DNA of 14,690 nucleotides from an uncultured Clostridia bacterium (GTDB taxonomy: Bacteria > Bacillota > Clostridia > Lachnospirales > Lachnospiraceae). The stretch's first letter is position 1. Every line of letters begins with the position of its first letter. A program made the position numbers and the translations under genes. Positions 1 through 10,838 of the stretch are shown one piece after another. The stretch spans positions 1 to 14,690 of the forward strand of contig CAMORF010000018.1 of assembly GCA_946623485.1 (NCBI GenBank), given 5' to 3'. The notes under the pieces were generated by a model. The model did no database searches. It was not told the DNA's origin and saw nothing but the letters and a program-made list of their open reading frames with translations.

Positions 1-54
1 TATCGGATGAAAAGACAAGCAAGATGTACAAGTTATTTTGTAACAGATCCTAAG
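1..54. repeat. Direct repeat, copy 1 (54 bp)
   Basis: This non-coding unit starts TATCGGATGAAAAG and ends AACAGATCCTAAG. It matches 138-191 at 53 of 54 positions; the only difference is g/a at the sixth base. It contains an imperfect dyad, TGTAC...GTAACA (25-45). No function is known. Such close identity outside a gene suggests a recent duplication or a selected binding site. Confidence 0.85.
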
Positions 55-57
55 AAT

Positions 58-98
58 CAGGAGGAGAGATTGTCCCAAGGCAGTCCTCCTCCTGTTTT
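58..98 (+). terminator. Terminator-like hairpin between repeat copies
   Basis: CAGGAGGAG (58-66) pairs with CTCCTCCTG (86-94), a nine-base-pair stem that can extend inward with a bulge. Four Ts follow (95-98). The short U tract makes it a moderate intrinsic terminator, presumably for a gene ending left of the window. It lies exactly between the two long repeat copies. Confidence 0.5.
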
Positions 99-137
99 GC
101 ATGAAATGTAACTATGTGATTGATTTTTGAGCTGTGC

Positions 138-191
138 TATCGAATGAAAAGACAAGCAAGATGTACAAGTTATTTTGTAACAGATCCTAAG
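138..191. repeat. Direct repeat, copy 2 (54 bp)
   Basis: This is the second copy of the unit at 1-54, offset by 137 bp and differing at one base. It lies about 60 bp upstream of the amidase start, so it could sit in that gene's promoter or leader. I could not find a well-spaced -35/-10 pair here. Confidence 0.85.
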
Positions 192-223
192 CAAGGTGTA
201 CAAAGTTATTTTATGACAGATCC
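191..223. repeat. Degenerate third copy of the repeat
   Basis: This stretch (GCAAGGTGTACAAAG followed by TTATTTTATGACAGATCC) resembles the 3' two-thirds of the 54-bp unit, with one inserted base and a few substitutions. It abuts copy 2 and starts its TGTACA core 35 bp after that of copy 2. It ends 8 bp before the amidase ribosome binding site. Confidence 0.65.
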
Positions 224-247
224 AAAAAGCAGAGGTGCGGAAATTAG

Positions 248-1291
248 GTGATGAAATTGCGTGGAAATCAGGTTGCCGGAACATTTCTGGCCGGAGCGTT
301 ATTGGCCGGGCTGATGACGGCGCTCACACTGGGGGCAGATCAGAATATTGTTCAGAATCCCGTTCAGAATCCCGTTCAGAATCCCGTTCAGAATCCCGTT
401 CAGAATCCCGTTCGGAATCCTGCTCAGAATCCTGCGGAAGTATCGGAGAGGGGAGAATCGGAAACAGGAGAATCGGGAAATGGAGAATCAGAAAGGGGAG
501 AATCGGATCCGGCATGGCAGGCAGGGGTGCCTGTGTTCCTGGATGAGTCCTGGGAATGGGCGGGCAATTCCGCGGTGCACAGCGGGAATGCGATGCTGTA
601 CCGTTGCGGAGAGAGCGCGGATGCGCCGGGCCGCCGGGGTGTGACGGTATGCGTGAACGCCGGACATGGGTGCGAAGGCGGGTCAGCTTTCCAGACGCTC
701 AGCCATCCGGACGGAACGCCGAAGGTGACCGGCGGAAGCAATGCGGAAGGAGCGGTTTATTCCACCGCGATCTCCACCGGGATGACGTTTGAGGATGGAG
801 TCTTGGAGGCGGAGGCGGCTTTGATGACAGCGATGGCATTGAAGGAGGAGCTTCTTGCGGACGGATATGATGTGCTGATGATCCGGGAGGGCAGAGACGT
901 GCAGCTGGACAATATCGCCAGGACGGTCATCGCGAACAATTGCGCAGACCTCCATATCGCGATTCATTTTGACAGTACATCCATGGACAAAGGGGCATAT
1001 TTCTGCGCGGTGCCTGAGGATGCGGCATACCGGGCGATGGAACCTGTCGCGTCTCATTGGGAGGAGCACATGGCGCTCGGACGGTCATTGCTCCAGGGAC
1101 TTTCGGCGCATGGATTCGCTTTGTTTGAGGGCGGTGAAATGCAGATGGATCTGACCCAGACCTCTTATTCCACGATCCCAAGCGTTGATATCGAGCTGGG
1201 GGACAGCGCCAGCGACCATTCTCCCGAAGCCTGCGGGCGATATGCGCAGGCGCTCAAGGAAGGCGTGGATTTGTTTTTCGAAAATGTTTGA
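248..1291 (+). CDS. Secreted N-acetylmuramoyl-L-alanine amidase (Amidase_3 family)
   Basis: This is predicted to be a zinc-dependent peptidoglycan amidase of 347 residues. It would cut the bond between N-acetylmuramic acid and L-alanine outside the membrane. A signal peptide is visible: K3 and R5, then a hydrophobic stretch at 8-29, with likely cleavage near A30. Residues 31-88 are a low-complexity linker made of QNPV-type and GES-type repeats. The catalytic domain spans about 130-345. Its expected zinc ligands are H140 (NAGHG), E187 and H240 (HIAIHFDS), and E316 (VDIELGD) is the likely catalytic glutamate. No SH3, SPOR or other wall-binding domain is seen. The GTG start at 248 lies closer to the AGAGGTG site (231-237) than the ATG at 251, but either is possible. 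Family assignment is firm. The biological role (cell separation, turnover or sporulation/germination, compare the CwlD type) is not determined. The rpoB promoter overlaps its stop codon. Confidence 0.85.
   Translation: MMKLRGNQVAGTFLAGALLAGLMTALTLGADQNIVQNPVQNPVQNPVQNPVQNPVRNPAQNPAEVSERGESETGESGNGESERGESDPAWQAGVPVFLDESWEWAGNSAVHSGNAMLYRCGESADAPGRRGVTVCVNAGHGCEGGSAFQTLSHPDGTPKVTGGSNAEGAVYSTAISTGMTFEDGVLEAEAALMTAMALKEELLADGYDVLMIREGRDVQLDNIARTVIANNCADLHIAIHFDSTSMDKGAYFCAVPEDAAYRAMEPVASHWEEHMALGRSLLQGLSAHGFALFEGGEMQMDLTQTSYSTIPSVDIELGDSASDHSPEACGRYAQALKEGVDLFFENV
350..433 (+). repeat. 12-bp tandem repeat in amidase linker (7 units)
   Basis: Seven consecutive 12-bp units with consensus GTTCAGAATCCC occupy 350-433. 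The first five are identical; the last two carry point changes. Each encodes VQNP or a close variant (VRNP, AQNP). The period is a multiple of three, so copy-number change would keep the frame and alter only linker length. Confidence 0.95.
452..511 (+). repeat. 15-bp tandem repeat in amidase linker (4 units)
   Basis: Four 15-bp units starting GGAGAATC lie at 452-466, 467-481, 482-496 and 497-511. They encode a GES-centred five-residue repeat rich in Glu, Gly and Ser. This second, unrelated in-frame repeat follows 18 bp after the 12-bp array, and together they form most of the disordered linker. Confidence 0.9.
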
Positions 1292-1316
1292 CAGTACATT
1301 GACACAGTGGTATGAT
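1288..1316 (+). promoter_or_regulatory. Sigma-A promoter of rpoBC
   Basis: TTGACA (1288-1293) and TATGAT (1311-1316) are separated by exactly 17 bp, one base from full consensus. The -35 box overlaps the TGA stop of the amidase gene (1289-1291). Transcription should start near 1323, giving a leader of about 90 nt. A weak GCGC/GCGC pairing (1344-1363) in the leader has no following U tract, so I do not call an attenuator. Confidence 0.88.
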
Positions 1317-1412
1317 GTAGGATGCATTATCGTCTATGACTATGCGCTGTAGGGGTAGTGCGCCCTGAAACAGATGTGAGCAGGCAGCAGAAAGTACAGA
1401 GGTGAACAGTTA

Positions 1413-4400
1413 ATGGAAAAAAACAGAATTCGCCCGGTTAAGGCTGGCAGAAGCATGCGGATGAGCTTCCAGAGGAACGAGGAAGTCCTTCAGATGCCGA
1501 ACCTGATCGAAGTTCAGAAGAACTCGTATGAATGGTTCCTCACGGATGGACTTACGGAAGCTTTCGCAGATATCTCTCCGATTGAGGATTATGGCGGTAA
1601 GCTCAGCCTTGAATTTACCTCATTTCAGCTCTGCAAAGATGATGTCAAGTACAACATTGAGCAGTGCGCGGAGCGGGACGCGACCTACGCGGCTCCGCTT
1701 AAGGTACGGGTGAGACTCCATAATAAGGAGAGCGACGAGATCAGTGAGCATGAGATCTTCATGGGAGATCTGCCGCTGATGACGGACACAGGAACATTTG
1801 TCATCAATGGAGCCGAACGTGTCATCGTCAGCCAGCTCGTCAGAAGCCCCGGCATCTATTATGGAATCTCCCGCGATAAGCTGGGCAAACCTCTGTACTC
1901 CTGCACCGTTATCCCCAACAGAGGTGCGTGGCTTGAATATGAGACGGACTCCAACGATGTCTTCTATGTGCGCGTTGACCGTACCCGCAAGGTTCCGGTC
2001 ACGACGCTGGTTCGCGCCCTGAGAGTCGGGACAAACGCTGAGATCATCGATCTGTTCGGGGAAGAACCCAAGATCGTCGCGACGCTTGAGAAGGATGAGA
2101 GCGAAGATTATGAGAGCGGCCTGCGCGAACTCTATAAGAAGATCCGCCCGGGTGAGCCGTTCGCGGTTGAGAGCGCCGAGAGCCTGATCCATGGGATGTT
2201 CTTTGACCCGCGCCGCTATGACCTGGCGAAGGTTGGCCGTTATAAGTACAACAAGAAGCTGATGCTGCGGAACCGGATCTCCGGGCATGTCCTTGCGGAG
2301 GATGTCGTCGATACCAGAACCGGTGAGATTCTTGCCAGCCAGGGCGACACCGTGACCCCGGAAAAGGCGGACGAGATCCAGAACGCGGCAGTGCGCTGGG
2401 TGATCCTGGCAGCAGAAGAGAGGAATGTCAAGGTCCTGTCGAACATGATGGTTGACCTTACTTCTTATATCAATTGTGATCCGGAAGAGCTTGGCATTAC
2501 AGAGCTTGTCTATTACCCCTGCCTGCAGGAGCTGCTGGAACGCAATACCCTGGAGGACGGTTCTCTGGATGAAGAGAGCGCGAAGGCGGATGTGAAGGCG
2601 CATGTCCATGACCTGATTCCGAAGAATATCACGAACGAGGATATCCTCGCTTCGATCAATTATAACATGCATCTCGAGTACGGGATCGGCAACAGCGATG
2701 ACATTGACCATCTGGGCAACCGCCGGATCCGTGCGGTGGGAGAGCTGCTCCAGAATCAGTACCGGATCGGCCTGAGCCGTCTCGAGAGAGTCGTGCGGGA
2801 ACGCATGACAACCCAGGAGATTGAGGGAATCACCCCGCAGTCCCTGATCAATATCAAGCCGGTGACTGCAGCGGTAAAGGAATTCTTCGGATCCTCCCAG
2901 CTGTCCCAGTTTATGGACCAGAATAACCCGCTGTCTGAGCTGACCCATAAGAGACGTCTGTCCGCATTGGGCCCCGGCGGCCTGTCAAGGGACCGTGCCG
3001 GATTTGAGGTACGTGATGTCCATTATTCCCATTACGGACGCATGTGCCCGATTGAGACGCCGGAAGGTCCGAACATCGGCCTGATCAACTCGCTGGCATG
3101 CTATGCGAGAATCAACAAGTATGGCTTTGTAGAAGCTCCTTACCGCAGGGTAGACCGCACCGACCCGGCGAACCCGGTTGTCACGAATGAAGTTGTCTAC
3201 ATGACTGCGGATGAAGAGGATAATTATCATATCGCCCAGGCGAACACGGAGCTGGACGCGGAAGGACATTTCATCCACAGGAATGTGTCCGGCCGTTACC
3301 GTGACCAGACCCAGCAGTATCCGAAGGCGATGTTTGAATACATGGACGTCTCGCCGAAGATGGTGTTCTCTGTCGCGACGGCGCTGATCCCGTTCCTGCA
3401 GAACGATGACGCAAACCGTGCGCTGATGGGTTCCAACATGCAGAGGCAGGCGGTTCCGCTCCTGACCACGGAGGCGGCAGCGGTCGGTACCGGCATGGAG
3501 GTCAAGGCGGCGGTGGACTCCGGTGTATGCGTGATCGCCAATCATCCGGGAACGGTCATCCGTTCCGAGGCAAACCGGATCGTTGTCCAGAATGATGACG
3601 GCAACAGGGAAGAGTATCATCTGCGCAAGTTTGTGCGCAGCAACCAGTCGAACTGTTATAATCAGAGACCCATTGTTTACAAGGGGGATCATATTGAGGC
3701 AGGCGATGTCGTCGCGGATGGCGCTTCCACCTCCAATGGCGAGCTTGCGCTTGGCAAGAATCCGCTGATCGGTTTCATGACCTGGGAAGGATATAACTAC
3801 GAGGATGCGGTTCTTTTGAGCGAGCGTCTCGTGATGGAGGACGTCTACACCTCGGTACACATCGAGGAATACGAGGCGGAATCCAGGGATACAAAACTCG
3901 GACCGGAGGAGATTACCAGGGATGTCCCGGGGGTCGGCGAAGAAGCGCTGAAGGATCTTGACGAGAGAGGAATCATCCGCATCGGCGCGGAGGTCCGCGC
4001 AGGCGATATCCTTGTCGGCAAAGTAACCCCGAAGGGTGAGACGGAGCTTACCGCGGAAGAGCGTCTGCTCCGCGCGATCTTCGGTGAGAAGGCGAGAGAG
4101 GTCAGGGATACTTCCCTGAAGGTTCCCCACGGCGAATACGGAATTGTCGTCGCGGCAAAAGTATTTACCAGGGAGAATGGCGATGAGCTGGCACCGGGCG
4201 TCAACCAGTCTGTCCGGATCTATATCGCGCAGAAGAGAAAGATCTCCGTCGGAGATAAGATGGCAGGCCGGCACGGGAACAAGGGTGTCGTGTCAAGGGT
4301 GCTTCCGATTGAGGACATGCCGTACCTTCCCAATGGACGTCCGCTGGATATCGTGCTGAACCCGCTGGGCGTGCCGAGCCGTATGAACATCGGGCAGGTG

Positions 4401-5357
4401 CTTGAGATTCACCTGAGCCTCGCCGCGATGGCGCTGGGCTTTAACATTTCCACCCCGGTCTTTGACGGTGCGAATGAAACAGACATCCAGGATATCCTGG
4501 AACTTGCCAATGACTATGTCAACATGGATTGGGAGGAGTTCAAGGAAAAGCATGAGGGAGAGCTGCTTCCGAGCGTCCTGGAATACCTGTATGATAACCG
4601 TGACCACCGTGAGCTGTGGAAGGGCGTTCCGATCCATTCGGATGGAAAGGTCCAGCTGAGGGACGGCCGTACAGGTGAACCGTTTGACGGCCCGACGACA
4701 ATCGGGCACATGAATTACCTGAAGCTGCACCACCTGGTGGATGATAAGATCCATGCCCGTTCCACCGGTCCTTACTCCCTGGTGACACAGCAGCCCCTTG
4801 GCGGAAAAGCCCAGTTCGGCGGCCAGCGCTTTGGTGAGATGGAGGTCTGGGCCCTTGAAGCCTATGGCGCATCCTATACGCTGCAGGAGATCCTGACGGT
4901 GAAGTCGGATGATGTCATCGGACGTGTCAAGACCTATGAAGCGATCATCAAGGGCGAGAACATTCCGGAACCGGGAATTCCTGAGTCCTTCAAGGTTCTT
5001 CTGAAGGAGCTGCAGTCCCTTGCGCTGGATGTGCGCGTCCTGAAGGATGACGGCACGGAGGTCAAGCTGATCGAAAGCGTGGATTACGGCGATACGGACA
5101 TGCGCCATATTCTGGATGATGACCGCAGGTTTGGCGGGAGAAATGAAGCGTCCAGGGAAGAACTGGAGCAGGCCGGATTCACCGCGAAGGAAGTGGTTGA
5201 CGGCGAAGAGCTCGACCCGGATCCGTCCGAGGAGATGGAGCCTCCGATGGATGACACAGACGTGCCGGTAGAGGAACTGGAGACGGATCCGTTTGAAGCA
5301 GACGATGATATGATGGATATTCTGTCAGACTATGCTTCGGATGAAGAAGAAGAGTGA
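1413..5357 (+). CDS. rpoB: DNA-directed RNA polymerase subunit beta
   Basis: This is the beta subunit of RNA polymerase, 1314 residues, intact. With RpoC it forms the active-site cleft of the core enzyme. The rifampicin pocket reads [14 protein letters not shown] from 492. Q499, D502, H512, R515, S517 and L519 correspond to E. coli Q513, D516, H526, R529, S531 and L533, all of the sensitive type. The NTP-contacting stretch KMAGRHGNK is at 949-957, and the conserved C-terminal block [20 protein letters not shown] begins at 1130. Beyond about 1240 there is a roughly 75-residue tail, strongly acidic from about 1263 and ending DEEEE. Such tails vary in Clostridia and are probably disordered. AGAGGTG (1398-1404) lies 8 nt before the ATG. 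rpoC follows after 13 nt, so the two are co-transcribed from the promoter at 1288. Confidence 0.99.
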   Translation: MEKNRIRPVKAGRSMRMSFQRNEEVLQMPNLIEVQKNSYEWFLTDGLTEAFADISPIEDYGGKLSLEFTSFQLCKDDVKYNIEQCAERDATYAAPLKVRVRLHNKESDEISEHEIFMGDLPLMTDTGTFVINGAERVIVSQLVRSPGIYYGISRDKLGKPLYSCTVIPNRGAWLEYETDSNDVFYVRVDRTRKVPVTTLVRALRVGTNAEIIDLFGEEPKIVATLEKDESEDYESGLRELYKKIRPGEPFAVESAESLIHGMFFDPRRYDLAKVGRYKYNKKLMLRNRISGHVLAEDVVDTRTGEILASQGDTVTPEKADEIQNAAVRWVILAAEERNVKVLSNMMVDLTSYINCDPEELGITELVYYPCLQELLERNTLEDGSLDEESAKADVKAHVHDLIPKNITNEDILASINYNMHLEYGIGNSDDIDHLGNRRIRAVGELLQNQYRIGLSRLERVVRERMTTQEIEGITPQSLINIKPVTAAVKEFFGSSQLSQFMDQNNPLSELTHKRRLSALGPGGLSRDRAGFEVRDVHYSHYGRMCPIETPEGPNIGLINSLACYARINKYGFVEAPYRRVDRTDPANPVVTNEVVYMTADEEDNYHIAQANTELDAEGHFIHRNVSGRYRDQTQQYPKAMFEYMDVSPKMVFSVATALIPFLQNDDANRALMGSNMQRQAVPLLTTEAAAVGTGMEVKAAVDSGVCVIANHPGTVIRSEANRIVVQNDDGNREEYHLRKFVRSNQSNCYNQRPIVYKGDHIEAGDVVADGASTSNGELALGKNPLIGFMTWEGYNYEDAVLLSERLVMEDVYTSVHIEEYEAESRDTKLGPEEITRDVPGVGEEALKDLDERGIIRIGAEVRAGDILVGKVTPKGETELTAEERLLRAIFGEKAREVRDTSLKVPHGEYGIVVAAKVFTRENGDELAPGVNQSVRIYIAQKRKISVGDKMAGRHGNKGVVSRVLPIEDMPYLPNGRPLDIVLNPLGVPSRMNIGQVLEIHLSLAAMALGFNISTPVFDGANETDIQDILELANDYVNMDWEEFKEKHEGELLPSVLEYLYDNRDHRELWKGVPIHSDGKVQLRDGRTGEPFDGPTTIGHMNYLKLHHLVDDKIHARSTGPYSLVTQQPLGGKAQFGGQRFGEMEVWALEAYGASYTLQEILTVKSDDVIGRVKTYEAIIKGENIPEPGIPESFKVLLKELQSLALDVRVLKDDGTEVKLIESVDYGDTDMRHILDDDRRFGGRNEASREELEQAGFTAKEVVDGEELDPDPSEEMEPPMDDTDVPVEELETDPFEADDDMMDILSDYASDEEEE

Positions 5358-5370
5358 AAGGAGACCGTTC

Positions 5371-9126
<3,756 letters not shown>

Positions 9127-9141
9127 ATGCATATCGCAACC

Positions 9142-9182
9142 AAAAAGAACCAACGGCGCAGATACGCTGTTGGTTCTTTTTT
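9142..9182 (+). terminator. Strong bidirectional terminator between rpoC and the vanZ-like gene
   Basis: GAACCAACGGCG-type stem bases 9147-9158 pair with 9165-9176 (12 pairs, one G-T), with a six-base loop. Five As (9142-9146) precede the stem and six Ts (9177-9182) follow. It is thus a classical intrinsic terminator for rpoC. Read on the minus strand it has a T5 tract, so it can also end the convergent vanZ-like transcript. Confidence 0.93.
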
Positions 9183-9200
9183 GGTGTTCAAATGCTATGA

Positions 9201-9257
9201 TTGTCTAATTCCGTTGATTGTCCAAATGATAAGGTTGTCCGATTCCGTTGATTGTCC
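9201..9257. repeat. Pair of 23-bp direct repeats downstream of the vanZ-like gene
   Basis: TTGTCTAATTCCGTTGATTG plus TCC (9201-9223) is repeated at 9235-9257 with two mismatches, giving a 34-bp period. The pair lies between the bidirectional terminator and the vanZ-like stop codon, so it would be in the 3' untranslated part of that transcript. The shared core ATTCCGTTGAT also occurs inside the vanZ-like coding region near 10154. No function is recognised. Confidence 0.75.
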
Positions 9258-9264
9258 GGCCGTA

Positions 9265-10365
9265 TTATTCTTTCCGGCGGAAGAGCTTCGAGAAGGGGAG
9301 ATCTTCCGAGAGCCGGTCACTTGTGCTGTCTTCCTGGAGTTCTTCGCTCTGGACACGCATGCGCTCATAACGCTGCCGCTTGTAGGCTTCCTCCATCCGG
9401 CGCTGTTCTTCCTCCGAACGGTAGACCCGTGTCCGGTCATCAATTTCATGCTTTGTGCCGACCACCCGTGTCCGGTCATCCACGTTCTGTCGGGGATAAG
9501 GCCTGGATTGGGGGGCTCCCTCCGGCGGCATCGCCGCGCGGACAGCTTCCGGCGGGAATTGGCCGCCCGAAGGTGCGATGCCGGAAGAACCAGCGTTTTG
9601 CCATGAATACTGGCTGCCGGCAGGAGCATTTCCGGAAGGGGCGGAATGCTGCCGTGGAAACTGGCCGGCCGCAGGAACAGGGCCGGAAGACCCGGCGTTT
9701 ACAGGAGGATATTGCCTGGCGGAATCCGGACGCTGCGGCATCGGCTGGGCTCTGCGTTCTGAGGAGCGCGCCATTCGTAAGCGCCTCTCTTCCCGCTGAA
9801 GCGCCTCTTCCCGTCTGGCCAGTTCCTCCTCCCGCGCGTCCAGCTCCCGCTGCTGCTTTTTCTGCCGGCGTTCATACATGGGACCGGTAATCGCCATCCG
9901 CCCGGACCATCCGATCAGACGGGTAAAGATGACGCCGAGCAAAACGCCGACCGAATCGATCAGGACATCGCGCGCTCTGGCGGCCCGTCCGCTGACCAGC
10001 GATTGGTGGTATTCATCTCCACATGCGTAAGCGACGCAGATGACTCCGGCAAGGATCATCAGAAGGATTCCCCTCACCCCGTATACATACAGGGGAAATG
10101 AAACCGCGATGGCCAGGAGGAAGTATTCTGTCATGTGCGCGCCCTTCCGGACAATTCCGTTGATCTGAGCCGCGCGCTCATTGATCTGCCAGTCCTCCCA
10201 GTTTTTTTGCGCAACGAGATCCACAGCCTGGACAACCTTCCTGCTGACATAAAAACTGGTTGAGGAAGAAGAATCCGCCGGCTGCGCGGAAAAACTATAG
10301 ATCATATACATCAGGGCAATTGCCGGAAGGAAAGACAGCGGTTTGAAAAATGAGCTGATCTTCAT
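9265..10365 (-). CDS. VanZ-like family membrane protein with long cytoplasmic tail
   Basis: This 366-residue protein has an N-terminal VanZ-like domain (about 10-152). The domain shows the family's conserved features: RKGAHMTEY (73-81), DEYHQ (117-121) and the R-x-x-D-x-x-x-D-x-x-G pattern (R129-G140). Four membrane segments are visible at about 10-26, 79-96, 99-115 and 133-151. The tail is unusual. It has a charged heptad-like coiled coil (about 166-206), then a Pro/Gly/Ser/Gln-rich region with three 17-residue repeats (221-271). Two DDRTRV motifs (296-301, 309-314) and a basic, Glu/Arg-rich end follow. VanZ itself gives low-level teicoplanin resistance, but most family members have no known function, so resistance should not be inferred here. 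GAAAGGAG lies 11 nt before the ATG. The gene is convergent with rpoC and divergent from rpsL. Confidence 0.85.
   Translation of the reverse strand: MKISSFFKPLSFLPAIALMYMIYSFSAQPADSSSSTSFYVSRKVVQAVDLVAQKNWEDWQINERAAQINGIVRKGAHMTEYFLLAIAVSFPLYVYGVRGILLMILAGVICVAYACGDEYHQSLVSGRAARARDVLIDSVGVLLGVIFTRLIGWSGRMAITGPMYERRQKKQQRELDAREEELARREEALQREERRLRMARSSERRAQPMPQRPDSARQYPPVNAGSSGPVPAAGQFPRQHSAPSGNAPAGSQYSWQNAGSSGIAPSGGQFPPEAVRAAMPPEGAPQSRPYPRQNVDDRTRVVGTKHEIDDRTRVYRSEEEQRRMEEAYKRQRYERMRVQSEELQEDSTSDRLSEDLPFSKLFRRKE
9425..9480 (-). repeat. Duplicated 17-bp segment encoding DDRTRV
   Basis: ACCCGTGTCCGGTCATC occurs at 9425-9441 and again at 9464-9480 without mismatch, a period of 39 bp. On the coding strand both copies encode DDRTRV, preceded by V or I. 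Identity at the DNA level suggests a recent duplication, or selection to keep two copies of a short binding or modification motif. Confidence 0.8.
9553..9705 (-). repeat. Three 51-bp (17-residue) repeats in the vanZ-like tail
   Basis: Residues 221-237, 238-254 and 255-271 align as three units with approximate consensus xxNAGSSGxAPxGxQFP. The outer two are the closest: NAGSSGPVPAAGQFP and NAGSSGIAPSGGQFP. They lie in the predicted disordered cytoplasmic tail, between the coiled coil and the DDRTRV pair. Confidence 0.75.
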
Positions 10366-10437
10366 ATCTGAATGCTCTCCTTTCTTTCACATTTGCTTTC
10401 TTTCAAAATTCTTTACTTTCTTCCACATTCATAATTC

Positions 10438-10493
10438 TTTGCTTTCAATCCTTTGCTTTCAATCCTTTGCTTTCAATCCTTTGCTTTCTTCCA
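10438..10493 (-). repeat. 14-bp tandem repeat in the vanZ-like leader
   Basis: TTTGCTTTCAATCC (plus strand) is repeated exactly at 10438-10451, 10452-10465 and 10466-10479, with a diverged fourth unit to 10493. More degenerate, similar pyrimidine runs extend down to about 10381. On the minus-strand transcript each unit reads GGATTGAAAGCAAA. This creates an all-but-pyrimidine-free leader with repeated AAAGGA, a Shine-Dalgarno-like core, ahead of the true ribosome binding site at 10377-10384. Confidence 0.9.
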
Positions 10494-10671
10494 CATCTGC
10501 TTTCTTCTTGGATGAATAAGCTTTTTCAAAAACAAGTTTCTCCAGGAGGCCGTGATCGCGGCAGACGCAAAACAAAGGATCCCGGAAGAAATGGAAGCAT
10601 ATGCGAAGTTTACTCTCATTGCGGTGTAAAGTCTATGGAAGATTTTTTTAAGGATTCAACAGTCCTCATCG
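10494..10671. other. Non-coding divergent spacer between the vanZ-like gene and rpsL
   Basis: The whole gap from 10366 to 10838 holds no convincing gene. In this central part I see only a weak short hairpin, GGATT/AGTCC (10652-10656 and 10661-10665), and a possible minus-strand promoter. A plus-strand open frame (10467-10709) begins inside the tandem repeat and has no ribosome binding site, so it is not called. Confidence 0.6.
10630..10659 (-). promoter_or_regulatory. Possible promoter of the vanZ-like gene
   Basis: On the minus strand TTGAAT (10659-10654) and TAGACT (10635-10630) are 18 bp apart, each matching four of six consensus bases, with an A7 run in the spacer. It is the best candidate upstream of the gene but weak. 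It would give a leader of roughly 260 nt that includes the tandem repeat. Confidence 0.3.
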
Positions 10672-10701
10672 AAAAATGCTTAAGAATGCTTAACGATTTT
10701 T
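10672..10701. promoter_or_regulatory. AT-rich phased repeat upstream of the rpsL promoter
   Basis: AATGCTTAA occurs at 10675-10683 and 10685-10693, exactly 10 bp (one helical turn) apart. The block is flanked by AAAAAT (10672-10677) and ATTTTT (10696-10701), which form an AT-only inverted repeat. It ends 4 bp before the -35 box. This is the position of an UP element or of an activator or repressor site; which of these is unknown. Confidence 0.45.
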
Positions 10702-10705
10702 CCGC

Positions 10706-10734
10706 TTGACAGCCATACCCCATCCCAATATAAT
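10706..10734 (+). promoter_or_regulatory. Consensus sigma-A promoter of the rpsL-rpsG-fusA operon
   Basis: TTGACA (10706-10711) and TATAAT (10729-10734) are separated by 17 bp, a perfect match to the consensus, as expected for a strongly expressed ribosomal operon. Transcription should begin at about 10741-10742. Confidence 0.95.
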
Positions 10735-10739
10735 GACAA

Positions 10740-10772
10740 AGTGCGCGAAAACAGATCACGCACTGATTTTTT
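10740..10772 (+). terminator. Terminator-like hairpin at the 5' end of the rpsL transcript (possible attenuator)
   Basis: AGTGCG (10740-10745) pairs with CGCACT (10759-10764), with one further G-C pair across a mismatch and a nine-base loop. After GA come six Ts (10767-10772). The hairpin begins at the predicted first transcribed base, so it lies between the promoter and rpsL. It could act as an early attenuator, a pause signal or a 5' stabilising cap. A second small hairpin, GGATC/GATCC, follows at 10797-10813. Confidence 0.6.
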
Positions 10773-10838
10773 GATGCAACGCAGCCACATAACCAGGGAT
10801 CGAACTAAGATCCACTCATAATCGGAGGTGAATATTTC

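Noticed and set aside
235..546. Alternative frame over the amidase repeats giving SESR repeats
   Set aside because: The periodic protein is only the tandem DNA repeat read in another frame. The amidase frame has a signal peptide and catalytic motifs.
1344..1363. GCGC/GCGC pairing in the rpoB leader as an attenuator
   Set aside because: The stem is only four contiguous pairs and no U tract follows.
2883..2970. Possible rifampicin-resistance changes in RpoB, and streptomycin-resistance changes in S12
   Set aside because: All classical resistance positions checked (RpoB Q499, D502, H512, R515, S517, L519; S12 K56, K101) carry the sensitive residue.
9195..9629. Open frame on the minus strand past the vanZ-like stop, in another frame
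   Set aside because: It overlaps the vanZ-like coding region out of frame and shows no family resemblance; it is a shadow.
9265..10365. Reading the vanZ-like gene as a glycopeptide resistance determinant
   Set aside because: No vanHAX-type ligase or regulator genes are nearby, and most VanZ-domain proteins have no demonstrated resistance role.
10438..10493. Tandem repeats as a possible CRISPR array
   Set aside because: The units are 14 bp and directly abutting, with no unique spacers and no cas genes nearby.
10467..10709. Plus-strand open frame of 80 codons between the vanZ-like gene and rpsL
   Set aside because: It begins within the 14-bp tandem repeat, has no ribosome binding site at any of its starts, looks like no known protein, and runs into the rpsL promoter.
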